A DNA stretch of 64,000 bases from a virus: positions 24,979-88,978 of the IMG/VR virus record IMGVR_UViG_3300009181_000048; one strand, written 5' to 3'. A program made the position numbers and the translations under genes. Under the pieces are notes generated by a model. That model was not told where the DNA came from, ran no database searches, and saw only the letters and a program-made list of their open reading frames with translations. Of the stretch, positions 16,625 to 25,372 are shown in pieces (position 1 is the first letter of the stretch; every line of letters starts with the position of its first letter).

Positions 16625-17524
16625 ATGGAAAAGATTGTAGAAGCATTAAGAAAACTTTTGCCAGAAAATGAAATCAATGAGGTTTCATCCGCCGTTCAAC
16701 AAATGTTGGAACAAGCAAAGCTTGATCTAGAAACAGAATTCAACGAGAAACTTGAAGAAGCGTATGGCGACCTATCCAGCGAAGTAGCCGAAGCAGAAAA
16801 AATTGCAGAAGCTGGATATGAAGAAGCATATGCAATTATTGCAGATCTTAGAAACAGATTAGAAATTCAAGGCGAAGAATATAAAGCCGCATTAGAAGAA
16901 GGATACGAAGAAGCATACGAAATGCTCACCCAAGAAAAGGGAAAGAATCAAACACTCGAAGTAGAAATGTACGAAGAGTATGACAAAAAGCTTTCCGAAA
17001 TGAAAGAATATATCGTAGACAAAGTCGACCAGTTCCTACAGTTTAAAGGTCAAGAGATTTATGAACAAGCTAAACTTGAGATCGTAAATGATCCTCGTAT
17101 GGCAGAACATAAAGTCGCTCTTAACAAAATTGTAGACATAACTGCAAACTACCTGTCTGACGATGACTTTGCTGCTGTATCTTCAAATAAAGTTGAAGAA
17201 GCAAATAAGAAGATAGAAGAAATGAAAGGACAGCTTCGAATCATGGAAGCCCGCAACATCAGAGTTTCAACAGAAAATACCAAGCTCAATGAAACCGTAC
17301 GACACGCTCAAGAAGTAATCAACGAAAGCCGAAAAGCTGTCGTGGAAAGCAAAAAGGAAGCTGTCGTTAACGAACAGAAAGAAAGAACTGAAAAAGCAAA
17401 GAATGTAACGGGGAGAGGAAGAACAAGTGATGGTGAAGTCGTATCGGAATACGCATCACCCAATAATAATAATTCTGGTGCAGATCAATTATTGATCCTA
17501 TCAGGATTGAAACAAGCTCAATAA
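16625..17524 (+). CDS. Scaffold / prohead core protein (T4 gp22-like)
   Basis: A 299-residue, almost wholly helical Glu/Lys/Ala-rich protein with long coiled coils and only a short disordered C-tail. It contains EEGYEEAYEM-like repeats near residues 60-105 and lies between the protease and the major capsid protein, as gp22 does in T4. It should form the internal scaffold that shapes the head and is then degraded by gp21. It starts 6 bp after the protease stop. The near absence of Cys, Trp and Phe is typical of scaffolds. Confidence 0.9.
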   Translation: MEKIVEALRKLLPENEINEVSSAVQQMLEQAKLDLETEFNEKLEEAYGDLSSEVAEAEKIAEAGYEEAYAIIADLRNRLEIQGEEYKAALEEGYEEAYEMLTQEKGKNQTLEVEMYEEYDKKLSEMKEYIVDKVDQFLQFKGQEIYEQAKLEIVNDPRMAEHKVALNKIVDITANYLSDDDFAAVSSNKVEEANKKIEEMKGQLRIMEARNIRVSTENTKLNETVRHAQEVINESRKAVVESKKEAVVNEQKERTEKAKNVTGRGRTSDGEVVSEYASPNNNNSGADQLLILSGLKQAQ

Positions 17525-17553
17525 ATTTAACTCATATAAATTATAAGGAAAAT

Positions 17554-18993
17554 ATGAACGCAAATTCGCAATTTCTCAATGAAGCAAAAGAGTTAGAATC
17601 TCGCTGGGCGCAGACAGGTCTCCTCGAAGGCATTACAGACAGGTTCACTCGATCTGCTACAGCGGTTCTACTCGAAAATCAAAGGCTTATGAACGAAGCC
17701 AGCACCGACACAGGTGACGTTGCTCAGTTCAAACGAATCAGTATACCACTCGTTCGTCGTATCTATCCACAGCTTATCGCTAACAAAATTGTTAGCGTTC
17801 AGCCACTACTCGGACCAACAGGTCTAGTGTATTATCTCCGATTCCGATATGGTAGCAATAAGGGTGCAACTCGAGGTGCTGACAAGAACGGTTTCCCAAC
17901 TGATGATGCAAACAGCTTGATGCAGTTGGCAGACGGTACTGCCAATTTAGATATTTTCTATAGCAGCCAGTTCGTTCAGAATGAAGTATCCAATACGGAT
18001 ACAGGCACCGGAACCACAGTTGTGTACACCGGAACTGAACACACTCCAATCCTAGCAGGAACCATCACTGGTACTGTTTATGATAATGCTACTGCAATTC
18101 AGACGTTTGTTGTATCAGCGGCTGGCGTTTTTACATTTACTGATATTGGTAGTCCAAATCCTAAAGCTCAATCTGCTGGATCAAGCGTTAACACAACAAC
18201 GGGCGAACTAACAGTTGTGTGGACCGGTGTTGCAGGAGATAATCATCTTGTATTCAGCTATGAATACAATATGGAATGTAATCAGGATCTACCAGAAATC
18301 AACCTAGTTATTGAGTCAGAAGAAATTGCTGCAAAAACACGCAAGCTAAAAGCTGTGTGGAGCTATGAAGCTCAGCAAGATCTACGCTCACAGCACAATC
18401 TTGATGCTGAAGCTGAGTTGACTGCTGTTCTAGCTCAGGAAATTAACCTTGAAATCGACCGTGAAGTTCTAACCGATCTTCGTAACAATGCTGGTACCGT
18501 ATCAGCTTGGGATTTCAATACCGCTCTTGGTGATACCATCAAAGAGAAGTATGAATCACTATATGTTAAGGTTGTCGAAATCAGCAACGTAATTCATCGT
18601 AAGACATTACGTGGTGGTGCCAATTGGCTCGTAACAAGCCCAGAAGTTGCCTCAATATTTGAGACGGCAACCGCCGGCTTCGCTCCAGCCCCAAGTGAGA
18701 CGTTCACAAGCTCACTCGGTGTTCAGTATGTTGGTACTGTCAATAACAGATGGAGACTCTACAAGGATCCACTATTCCCAAGCAATCAGGTATTGATGGG
18801 ATATAAGGGCGACAGCTACATGGACAGCGGATATTTCTACTGCCCATACGTGCCACTCACCCAGACTCCAGTGGTTCTTGACCCAGAATCCTTCTGCCCA
18901 CGCAAGGGAATCTTGACTCGTTACGGAAAAAAATTATTAAGGGAAGGGGCAAAATTCTACGCCAGATTATCTATCGCTAATTTTGTGATATAG
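17554..18993 (+). CDS. Major capsid protein (T4 gp23-like) with inserted beta module
   Basis: A 479-residue HK97-fold capsid protein. The N-terminal region has WAQTGLLEGI near residue 20 and SIPLVRRIYPQLIAN near 63-77. The P-domain side has EIAAKTRKLKAVWSYEAQQDL, and the C-terminus ends in the FCPRKGILTRYGKKLLREG and YARLSIANF segments. Residues about 140-240 form an Ala/Thr/Gly-rich beta module absent from the core fold, and it recurs in the gene at 52107. That module would sit on the capsid outer surface. Codon use is clearly more GC-rich than in neighbours, as expected for the most abundant protein. A strong terminator follows. Confidence 0.95.
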   Translation: MNANSQFLNEAKELESRWAQTGLLEGITDRFTRSATAVLLENQRLMNEASTDTGDVAQFKRISIPLVRRIYPQLIANKIVSVQPLLGPTGLVYYLRFRYGSNKGATRGADKNGFPTDDANSLMQLADGTANLDIFYSSQFVQNEVSNTDTGTGTTVVYTGTEHTPILAGTITGTVYDNATAIQTFVVSAAGVFTFTDIGSPNPKAQSAGSSVNTTTGELTVVWTGVAGDNHLVFSYEYNMECNQDLPEINLVIESEEIAAKTRKLKAVWSYEAQQDLRSQHNLDAEAELTAVLAQEINLEIDREVLTDLRNNAGTVSAWDFNTALGDTIKEKYESLYVKVVEISNVIHRKTLRGGANWLVTSPEVASIFETATAGFAPAPSETFTSSLGVQYVGTVNNRWRLYKDPLFPSNQVLMGYKGDSYMDSGYFYCPYVPLTQTPVVLDPESFCPRKGILTRYGKKLLREGAKFYARLSIANFVI

Positions 18994-19021
18994 GCATGAA
19001 TATTTGTTCGCTATAAAAACT

Positions 19022-19053
19022 AAACCTCGACTGGAAACAGTCGAGGTTTTTTT
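19022..19053 (+). terminator. Strong intrinsic terminator after MCP
   Basis: AAACCTCGACTG-GAAA-CAGTCGAGGTTT forms a 12-bp perfect stem with a GNRA-type tetraloop, followed by TTTT. It lies 30 bp after the capsid gene and ends the head operon. Confidence 0.95.
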
Positions 19054-19106
19054 GTAGAATTTACTATACTAAATTAAACGTAAAAACCAAAAAAAGGACA
19101 AATAAA

Positions 19107-19928
19107 ATGCCTAGTGGTGGATCCAATAAACTTTCTTATGAAGATGTCAAAATTATTTTTGAACAAAATGGACTTAAGTTATTGGAAAAAGACTATGTAA
19201 ACAATAATACTCCTCTTGAGTGCATTTGTGTTTGTGGAAATAAAGTTAAACTACGTCTGTCTCATGTGAAAAAAGGCGAAAAATGTCAAAAATATTGTAT
19301 GCCTAAAATTCTTTCTGATAAATTTAAAACTAAAGATGAAGAAATTAAAAAAGTATGTGATGAAAATGGTTGCAAACTTATAAAATCATGGATTCATAAA
19401 AAAAGAACTCGAATAAAATATATTTGTAAATGTGGAAATGATTGGGAAGCTTATCTTTGTAACTTTAGACGTTGTCCCAACTGTAAAAAGTGTGGAAATG
19501 CAAAAGTATCAGGAGAGAATTGTTATATGTACGATCCTGATAGAGATGCTGTTAAATTAAGAAAAAGATTCCGTAAAATGTGTGGTCAATATATTAAACG
19601 GTTTATGGATGCCACAGGACAATGTAAAACACGTCATACGCACGAATTATTAGGTTACACGCCACAGCAGTTGCAAGCACACATATTAAATCATCCTGAC
19701 TATGAAGCTCTTAAAAATGAAGAGTGGCACGTTGACCACATTACGCCTATTCAAGCATTTTTAGATCATGATATATTAGACTTAAAGATAATTAATGCTT
19801 TAGATAATTTGAGACCAATGAAAGGATTTGAAAACTTATCAAAGGCAGACGAATATTCTAAGGAAGAATTTAAGAACAAATATAAAATAGATTTATTTTT
19901 TCAAGATAAACCATCCCTACTCAATTAA
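19107..19928 (+). CDS. HNH homing endonuclease
   Basis: A 273-residue protein. The C-terminal HNH domain has WHVDHITPI (first His pair), ALDNLRPM (Asn-Leu-Arg-Pro-Met) and ENLSKAD near residues 209-255. The N-terminal half has CVCGN and YICKCGN zinc-ribbon pieces that probably bind DNA. It is free-standing, placed directly after the capsid operon terminator, with AAAAAGGAC upstream of its ATG. Such genes are mobile in T4-like phages and spread by cutting a related genome lacking them. It plays no role in the virion. Confidence 0.88.
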   Translation: MPSGGSNKLSYEDVKIIFEQNGLKLLEKDYVNNNTPLECICVCGNKVKLRLSHVKKGEKCQKYCMPKILSDKFKTKDEEIKKVCDENGCKLIKSWIHKKRTRIKYICKCGNDWEAYLCNFRRCPNCKKCGNAKVSGENCYMYDPDRDAVKLRKRFRKMCGQYIKRFMDATGQCKTRHTHELLGYTPQQLQAHILNHPDYEALKNEEWHVDHITPIQAFLDHDILDLKIINALDNLRPMKGFENLSKADEYSKEEFKNKYKIDLFFQDKPSLLN

Positions 19929-19959
19929 ATCAAATCATTTATTTCTGCACCAACTCCTA

Positions 19960-19987
19960 TTGATTCAATCATAAGCTGTGATACTAT
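19960..19987 (+). promoter_or_regulatory. sigma70-like promoter for homing endonuclease
   Basis: TTGATT at 19960-19965, a 16-bp spacer and TACTAT at 19982-19987. The gene's in-frame ATG is at 19996, so the transcript would have almost no leader if that ATG is used. Confidence 0.35.
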
Positions 19988-21432
19988 ATAACGTTATGAT
20001 AAAAGACCCCACAGAGTTCGAATTTTCTTCTAAAAAGCTAAAAATCGACTGTTCATGTGATTATTGTGGACTTCCATTTCAAAGAACTATATCTAATCTT
20101 GAAAGATCCCACAAACATATAAAAAAAGATTCTTGTGGCAAAAAAGAGTGTGTACAGAAGAAGAAAAAAGAAGTATTTAATTTGAAATATGGCTGTGATA
20201 ATCCATTTCAATCACAAGAGATAAAACAGAAAATAGCAGATTCTAATCTGCAAAAATATGGTGTTGTTAATCCTACACAAAATGAAGAAATAAGAAAAAA
20301 ACAAAAGAGTACATGTTTAGAAAAATATGGAGTTGAGAATCCTTTTCAGTCACAAGAAATAAAGGACAAAATAAAGAGGCAGAATATTAATTTGTATGGT
20401 GTTGAGAATAGTTTTCAAAGAAAAGAAGTTCAAGAAAAACAAAGGAATACCATACAGAGAAACTATAAAGTTAGTCATTATTCAAAGACTCAGGAATGTA
20501 GAAGTAAAGTAGTCGCCACCAACATAGAAAAATATGGCTCACCTTTTCCAAATCATAAATATGGCAAAACACAAGATGAAATAAAAGAATGGCTTAATAG
20601 TTTTGGGTTTAATTTTTCATCTGACTATGAAATCTTAGAAAATAAAGAAATAGACCTTTTAGATAAAGACAAGAAGGTGGGAATAGAATATTGTGGCTTA
20701 TATTGGCACAACGATACATCACCAGAGCCTAGAGATCGTACGTATCATATTGGCAAGTATAAAAATTGTCTTAAGAAGGATGTACAGCTTTTAACTATAT
20801 TTGAAGATGAGTGGAAATCGAGACAAGATCAGTGTAAGTCTCATATTAAGTCTATTTTGGGAATATACAATAATAAGGTTTTTGCTAGAAAGTGTAAGGT
20901 TGTAGAAATTTCAAAAGAAGAGGCGAGACGGTTTTTTGATTCTTATCATATACAGGGATCTAATAGTCTTGGATTGGTATTTTTTGGTTTATTTTTTCAA
21001 GATGAGTTGTGTGCTGTTATGAGTTTAGGAAGGCATACTAGAAAAACAGATATTTCTAAAAAAGAAATAACATTAGATCGTCTTTGTTTCAAGGACGGTT
21101 TTAATGTTGTTGGTGGAGCAAGTAAGTTGTTCTGTCAGTGTTTAGAGTGGGCAAAAATCCATGGATATAAAAAAGTAATTAGCTTCAGTGATAACAGGTG
21201 GAGTTTAGGTCGTGTATATGAAAAAATGGGATTTATTTTAGACGAAGAATATGGTGCAGACTATAGTTATGTAGAAATTAAAAATCCTAGAAAAAGACTG
21301 AGCAAGCAAAGTCAGAAGAAGTCAATTACTAATTGTCCTGCTGAATTAACTGAGCACACATGGGCGGTACAGAGGGGCTTGGCAAGAATTTATGATTGTG
21401 GCAAGAAAAGGTGGACGTTTAATGTTGGATAG
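19978..21432 (+). CDS. Homing endonuclease, Vsr-like (EDxHD) with KYG repeats
   Basis: Up to 484 residues from GTG 19978, or 478 from ATG 19996; the start is unclear. A zinc-finger-like N-terminus (CSCDYCGLPF, then C-GKKEC) is followed by about five repeats of a 25-residue unit ending KYGVxNPFQxxEI, which are probable DNA-binding modules. A Vsr/EDxHD nuclease domain follows with EIDLLDKDKKVGIEYCGLYW near residues 218-237, then YHIGKYKNC and LLTIFEDEW. The C-terminal domain (ARKCKVVEIS, HIQGSNSLGLVFFG) is common in this phage family and resembles an acetyltransferase-like fold. It is a free-standing mobile gene next to the MCP. Confidence 0.85.
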   Translation: MILYNVMIKDPTEFEFSSKKLKIDCSCDYCGLPFQRTISNLERSHKHIKKDSCGKKECVQKKKKEVFNLKYGCDNPFQSQEIKQKIADSNLQKYGVVNPTQNEEIRKKQKSTCLEKYGVENPFQSQEIKDKIKRQNINLYGVENSFQRKEVQEKQRNTIQRNYKVSHYSKTQECRSKVVATNIEKYGSPFPNHKYGKTQDEIKEWLNSFGFNFSSDYEILENKEIDLLDKDKKVGIEYCGLYWHNDTSPEPRDRTYHIGKYKNCLKKDVQLLTIFEDEWKSRQDQCKSHIKSILGIYNNKVFARKCKVVEISKEEARRFFDSYHIQGSNSLGLVFFGLFFQDELCAVMSLGRHTRKTDISKKEITLDRLCFKDGFNVVGGASKLFCQCLEWAKIHGYKKVISFSDNRWSLGRVYEKMGFILDEEYGADYSYVEIKNPRKRLSKQSQKKSITNCPAELTEHTWAVQRGLARIYDCGKKRWTFNVG

Positions 21433-21442
21433 ATTATTCGTA

Positions 21443-21895
21443 TCAGTTTAACTCCCAAACGACCATAGCAACATCTTGTTGAGTGGAGATAACTATCTTG
21501 GCATTTGGAAATTCTTGGGGAAAGTGTGTTGCGTATTTCATCCAAGAGAATTTTTTAAGAAAAACCCTACAAACTAATTTGTTGCATCGCTTCAGCATCT
21601 TTTCTACTAATTGCATTCCCTCCAGATTTATAACTCCATCTCCAATTATAGCATCAGCATATTCTTCAAATTCATTCCAATTTTTTTCGATTACTGGTTT
21701 CGATTGTTTTGTAGGATGCAATTCGACCATATAATCACAAAGTGGTTGCATGTCTTTAGTCATACCTAAAAGGCATACTGGGGAGCACCCTTTAACATAC
21801 TTTTTATACAAACTAATTTCGTATTCGTTTGGACATAGGGGAGGGCTCAGATTATCCCAATACTCTGTATTTTTTTCTATTTCCATATAATTCAA
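21443..21895 (-). CDS. Methyltransferase-like protein
   Basis: A 150-residue protein. PVCLLGMTKDM resembles motif I of class I SAM methyltransferases (usually a Gly-rich LDLGCGxG), and YADAIIGDGVINLEG resembles the post-motif acidic strand seen in small methyltransferase-like proteins. It is shorter than active enzymes and lacks an obvious catalytic motif IV, so it may be partial or non-catalytic. It follows the tail-fibre-type gene (stop to start 7 bp), so a role in modifying the fibre or a surface sugar is possible but unproven. Confidence 0.45.
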   Translation of the reverse strand: MNYMEIEKNTEYWDNLSPPLCPNEYEISLYKKYVKGCSPVCLLGMTKDMQPLCDYMVELHPTKQSKPVIEKNWNEFEEYADAIIGDGVINLEGMQLVEKMLKRCNKLVCRVFLKKFSWMKYATHFPQEFPNAKIVISTQQDVAMVVWELN

Positions 21896-21902
21896 ATTTT
21901 AT

Positions 21903-24113
21903 TTAGAATAGTCTTTGATTACAAATAGTAACAGCAGGAACCCAAGCACCAGATCGACCACTACAGGTTCCTAGTGCTTGTAAAATCCTGCTGCATCGTG
22001 GATAGAAGATCTTCCATTTTCTGCATGAGCATGTTGACTTTTTTAAACAGCTAAATCCAGTTGATCCGCATGGTTGCCCACAAGTCTCAACAATTACGGG
22101 TACGGTTGCGTTGATTGTATCTAAGAACTTTTGGGATAAGTCTGTGTACTCTTCTGTTGTAAAAAGAGTTCCATCTTTCTTAGAAACAGTTAAAGCATAC
22201 AACTCTGTCTTACCGCTTATTCCTTCGACGGCATGGTCATCATATTCGGTTGATGTGTCATAGGAGTGAGTTATTCCTTCGCTAGTTCCGGGCACTATTA
22301 TCAAGTGAGTAGGAGCGGTTTCATTATTCTCTGCTTCAACAGTTTTAACAAATACAGAGTATAGATTTCCTTTTGATGTTAATGAAAGAGCGTCCACGGC
22401 ATAAGTGGTATCGCCATCTGCACCAATGTCTCCTGTTATAGAGAATTCATCAACATTTACGCTTGTAGCTACCAAAACAAACATTCCGGGATACATGTTT
22501 GTAAAGTAGCTGCTGCCAGCACCGAAGTAACTTGTCCCGTCTTCTACACTTCCGTCAGGATTACTAGGTATATAAGCATATCCCATTGAATCTTCGGGAT
22601 TGTCAGCAACGTCATTTGTCATTTGCGTGTGTGTTGATGGAATGGATAGATCGCTATTTCCCTCGCCACCATCTATACTGCTATAAGGTTGTGTTAAATC
22701 AGTGTTATAATAATTAGCACCATCATACATATCAAAATTACTATCGCTGATTCCTGTTGTGCGAATCTTGAATGGACTACCGAAGCTTGCAACTCCTGAT
22801 CCATTAAGTTTTGCATAATATCTCTTTGGTTGTATGAAATAGCCACCAACCCATATTTCACTAGATGAAACAATATAAATATCATAAATACAGTTGTAAT
22901 AACTACTATTATCGATTCCTTGTTGGTAAGTATTTGAATTATCATTGTAGAAATCTGTTGGATTTCCAAAAGATGAGTCTAAACTACCATTAATGTTTAA
23001 TCTGCATATGTAGTTTCTTGTACTTTCGTTGTATGAGTTAAAGTCGCCAACAACAATTAGCTTGTCGTCTGATTGAACTTTAATTTGGGAAACGTATGGA
23101 TAATAAAAACCATCATCATTATCTGGGTTGCTATAATATTGAAGTCCCGCTCCTGTTTGGGAGAAGGTATTATCATAATTACCAATGGAATTTAATCTTG
23201 CAATAGAAATAGCAGCGTGAGAATCTACACCGCAAATGATAGTATCAAATACGCCTCCGATGATAATTTTATTATTGCTCTGCACTTCCACAGTTCTTAA
23301 AAAGCAGTCATAAGCTCCCGTTTGTATAACAGTGGGTGCTGTGAAACTTCCATCAGTTGTTCCGTTATCGTTTAGTTTGGCTATAAAACCTGTGTTGTTA
23401 CTTTTTCCGCCTACTACAATAATTTTTGCTGATGAATCAATAGCAATATCATAAATAGCAGAAACATCAAAATTGCTTCCTAAAACATTGTTGGTAAATG
23501 TTTCATCTAGAGTACCGTCGCTGTTTAGTTTAATTAGTCTTGTATGGTCTGAGTCTACGCTATAATCAAATCTGCCGCAAACTAAGATTGAGTCGTCCGA
23601 AAGAACAACAACTTTATTTACAACATGGTCTGCACCACTATTAATTATGTTGTTTAGGTTGGTGTCAAAAGTTGAATCAAAAGTTCCATCTGCATTTAAT
23701 CTTGCAAGTCCCCAGTTCTGTCCTGGCGTCAGATCAACCCAGCCAGCACCAGAATTATACTGCTGAATCACTCCACCGACTATAATTTTACCAGTTGATT
23801 GAATGCCTAGCGTGTAAACACTTAGGTCAAATTTGGTTTTTGTAAAGCTTTCATCCGTTACGTTTGAACTGCTTACTTTGGTGACATAGCTAAAACAACA
23901 GCCACCATCAAGTTGTATGTCTAAAAAACCTTCTCCTGCGAGAATCATGTCGCCACTAGTGTGTTTGGCTACAGCCATAACTTCTTGGCCATTACAGTCG
24001 CAGCCTAGGGTCGTAGATCTATCGTCTGTAAAGTAGAATAAATCATTTACTGTATTGGTGATTTGCTCATGGCTGGTGTTTAATTTGGATAGAACGTAAT
24101 TAATATTTGTCAA
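21903..24113 (-). CDS. Delta-60-repeat virion/host-binding protein
   Basis: A 736-residue protein that starts at TTG after a strong AAGGAGG. Residues about 60-430 hold six or more repeats of the delta-60 type: an SxKIIVxGxF strand pair, then IARLNxxGxxDxxF, as in SNNKIIIGGVFD and SDDKLIVVGDFN. These should form a beta-propeller. Residues 450-690 are beta-rich. The C-tail is Cys-rich (GFSCLKKSTCSCRKW). It has a late-type promoter of its own. It is probably a fibre or adhesin that touches the host surface. Size and position next to the 1689-residue fibre support this. Confidence 0.65.
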   Translation of the reverse strand: MTNINYVLSKLNTSHEQITNTVNDLFYFTDDRSTTLGCDCNGQEVMAVAKHTSGDMILAGEGFLDIQLDGGCCFSYVTKVSSSNVTDESFTKTKFDLSVYTLGIQSTGKIIVGGVIQQYNSGAGWVDLTPGQNWGLARLNADGTFDSTFDTNLNNIINSGADHVVNKVVVLSDDSILVCGRFDYSVDSDHTRLIKLNSDGTLDETFTNNVLGSNFDVSAIYDIAIDSSAKIIVVGGKSNNTGFIAKLNDNGTTDGSFTAPTVIQTGAYDCFLRTVEVQSNNKIIIGGVFDTIICGVDSHAAISIARLNSIGNYDNTFSQTGAGLQYYSNPDNDDGFYYPYVSQIKVQSDDKLIVVGDFNSYNESTRNYICRLNINGSLDSSFGNPTDFYNDNSNTYQQGIDNSSYYNCIYDIYIVSSSEIWVGGYFIQPKRYYAKLNGSGVASFGSPFKIRTTGISDSNFDMYDGANYYNTDLTQPYSSIDGGEGNSDLSIPSTHTQMTNDVADNPEDSMGYAYIPSNPDGSVEDGTSYFGAGSSYFTNMYPGMFVLVATSVNVDEFSITGDIGADGDTTYAVDALSLTSKGNLYSVFVKTVEAENNETAPTHLIIVPGTSEGITHSYDTSTEYDDHAVEGISGKTELYALTVSKKDGTLFTTEEYTDLSQKFLDTINATVPVIVETCGQPCGSTGFSCLKKSTCSCRKWKIFYPRCSRILQALGTCSGRSGAWVPAVTICNQRLF

Positions 24114-24139
24114 ACTGCCCTCCTTGAGTTAATCACATG

Positions 24140-24158
24140 TATCTTATATATATTTTGT
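24140..24158 (-). promoter_or_regulatory. Late-type AT promoter element
   Basis: On the minus strand this reads caaaatatatataagata, 27-45 bp before the delta-60-repeat gene. It matches the shared AATATATATAA core. Confidence 0.5.
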
Positions 24159-24204
24159 GTATAAATTTTTTTTAAAAAATTTTACCAATTGAGTATTATA
24201 AAAT

Positions 24205-25254
24205 ATGTTTAATAGTAATAAAATTATTGAAAAAGTACAACTTCTTTTAGAAGTATTTGAAGATTCACAATGGAATCATGTTGTCAATTTCGATTATGTT
24301 TCTGATTTTAAAGTCATGACTAGGAGCGACCTTCAGACTTTGAAAATGAAAAGATATTTATGTTCTACTAGAACATCTGGATCTACTGGTGAGCCTATTA
24401 CTATAGAAAAAACTATCCTTGATCATATTTGGTATGTTGCTACAAATATAAGAGAAATTAGATGGAGAAAGTGGGACGCAACAAAGAATATAGCTATAAT
24501 AAAACCTGGTCATAAAAAACAAGATAAAAATTCTTGGGGCATTCCTAATATTATCAATAAAGAACAAGGCAAGTCATTTATAAATGGTTACGCCACTATA
24601 GCAGAACTTCAATGTTGGCTAGAAGAAAAAAACCCTCATTACCTGCATTGTGCTCCATCTATACTAACTCAACTAGACTTGTCTAAGATGCCTAATTTCA
24701 TAGACCACAAAGGCACAGGAGAGGCCGGTGGTTCAATGTATTCTAGTGAAGAGTGTGGGACTATATCTATAAGATGTCCTGACAATTCTGATTTCCACCA
24801 TGTTATGGAAAATCAAATAGTAGAGGTAGATTATGATGGCGGGATAATCATAACTACTACTACTAACCCTTACATTAAAAGATACAAGCATGGTGATCAC
24901 ATAGAACTTGGTGAGTGCACATGTGGTAGAAAACTACAGGCTATTAAGAAAATTAATGGAAGAATAAGAAACATGTTTATTCTTCCAAATGGCGATAAAA
25001 AATGGCCTCTTTTTGGTTCTAGAGATTATTATGAAGTATTCGGAATTAAAAGGTATAAGATAGTTCAGACTACTTTAAATGATTTAGAAGCTCAGATAAT
25101 TTCGGAACCTTTAGGAGACAAAGAGGAAGCATTTATTAGGCTAATTAAAGATACATTAAATTCGCCAATAAACGTAAAAATCAAGTATGTAAATGAATTT
25201 CCAATGTATAAATTTGAAGAATTTGTTTCTTTGGTGGATATATCTTCATCGTAA
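24205..25254 (+). CDS. Adenylate-forming enzyme, PaaK/CapK-like
   Basis: A 349-residue protein. STRTSGSTGEPITIEK near residues 52-67 is the phosphate-binding loop of ANL (acyl-adenylate) enzymes. GEAGGSMYSSEECGTI near 172-187 corresponds to the aryl/acyl pocket motif. YKHGDHIELGECTCGRKLQ near 233-251 matches the hinge Asp and the Cys-rich turn of PaaK/CapK proteins, and NGRIRNMFILPNG follows. It is shorter than full PaaK (about 430) at the N-terminus. CapK-type members act in capsular polysaccharide or cell-wall modification. Substrate unknown. It has no clear Shine-Dalgarno. It is unusual in a phage and sits between fibre-type genes and an LpxH-like gene. Confidence 0.75.
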   Translation: MFNSNKIIEKVQLLLEVFEDSQWNHVVNFDYVSDFKVMTRSDLQTLKMKRYLCSTRTSGSTGEPITIEKTILDHIWYVATNIREIRWRKWDATKNIAIIKPGHKKQDKNSWGIPNIINKEQGKSFINGYATIAELQCWLEEKNPHYLHCAPSILTQLDLSKMPNFIDHKGTGEAGGSMYSSEECGTISIRCPDNSDFHHVMENQIVEVDYDGGIIITTTTNPYIKRYKHGDHIELGECTCGRKLQAIKKINGRIRNMFILPNGDKKWPLFGSRDYYEVFGIKRYKIVQTTLNDLEAQIISEPLGDKEEAFIRLIKDTLNSPINVKIKYVNEFPMYKFEEFVSLVDISSS

Positions 25255-25277
25255 CATGATGGATCGCTGTATTTAAA

Positions 25278-25364
25278 TCAAAACATGGTTGTTCCTAAAA
25301 CATATCCAACAACAAAAAATGCAATAATAATGAAAATTGCAGTTATTTCTTTTCTGTGCTTCAT
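25278..25364 (-). CDS. 28-aa membrane microprotein
   Basis: A short frame from ATG 25364, 8 bp after the phosphoesterase stop. It reads MKHRKEITAIFIII, continues as a hydrophobic span AFFVVGYVLG and ends TTMF. A basic N-terminus followed by one membrane helix is a typical small inner-membrane peptide. No Shine-Dalgarno is visible, so it may be coupled to the upstream gene. It might be holin-like or a membrane modulator. Confidence 0.45.
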   Translation of the reverse strand: MKHRKEITAIFIIIAFFVVGYVLGTTMF

Positions 25365-25372
25365 ATTATAGT

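Noticed and set aside
19107-21432. Group I intron around the homing endonucleases
   Set aside because: Both are free-standing and follow a terminator; the capsid gene is uninterrupted and no intron core motifs were seen.
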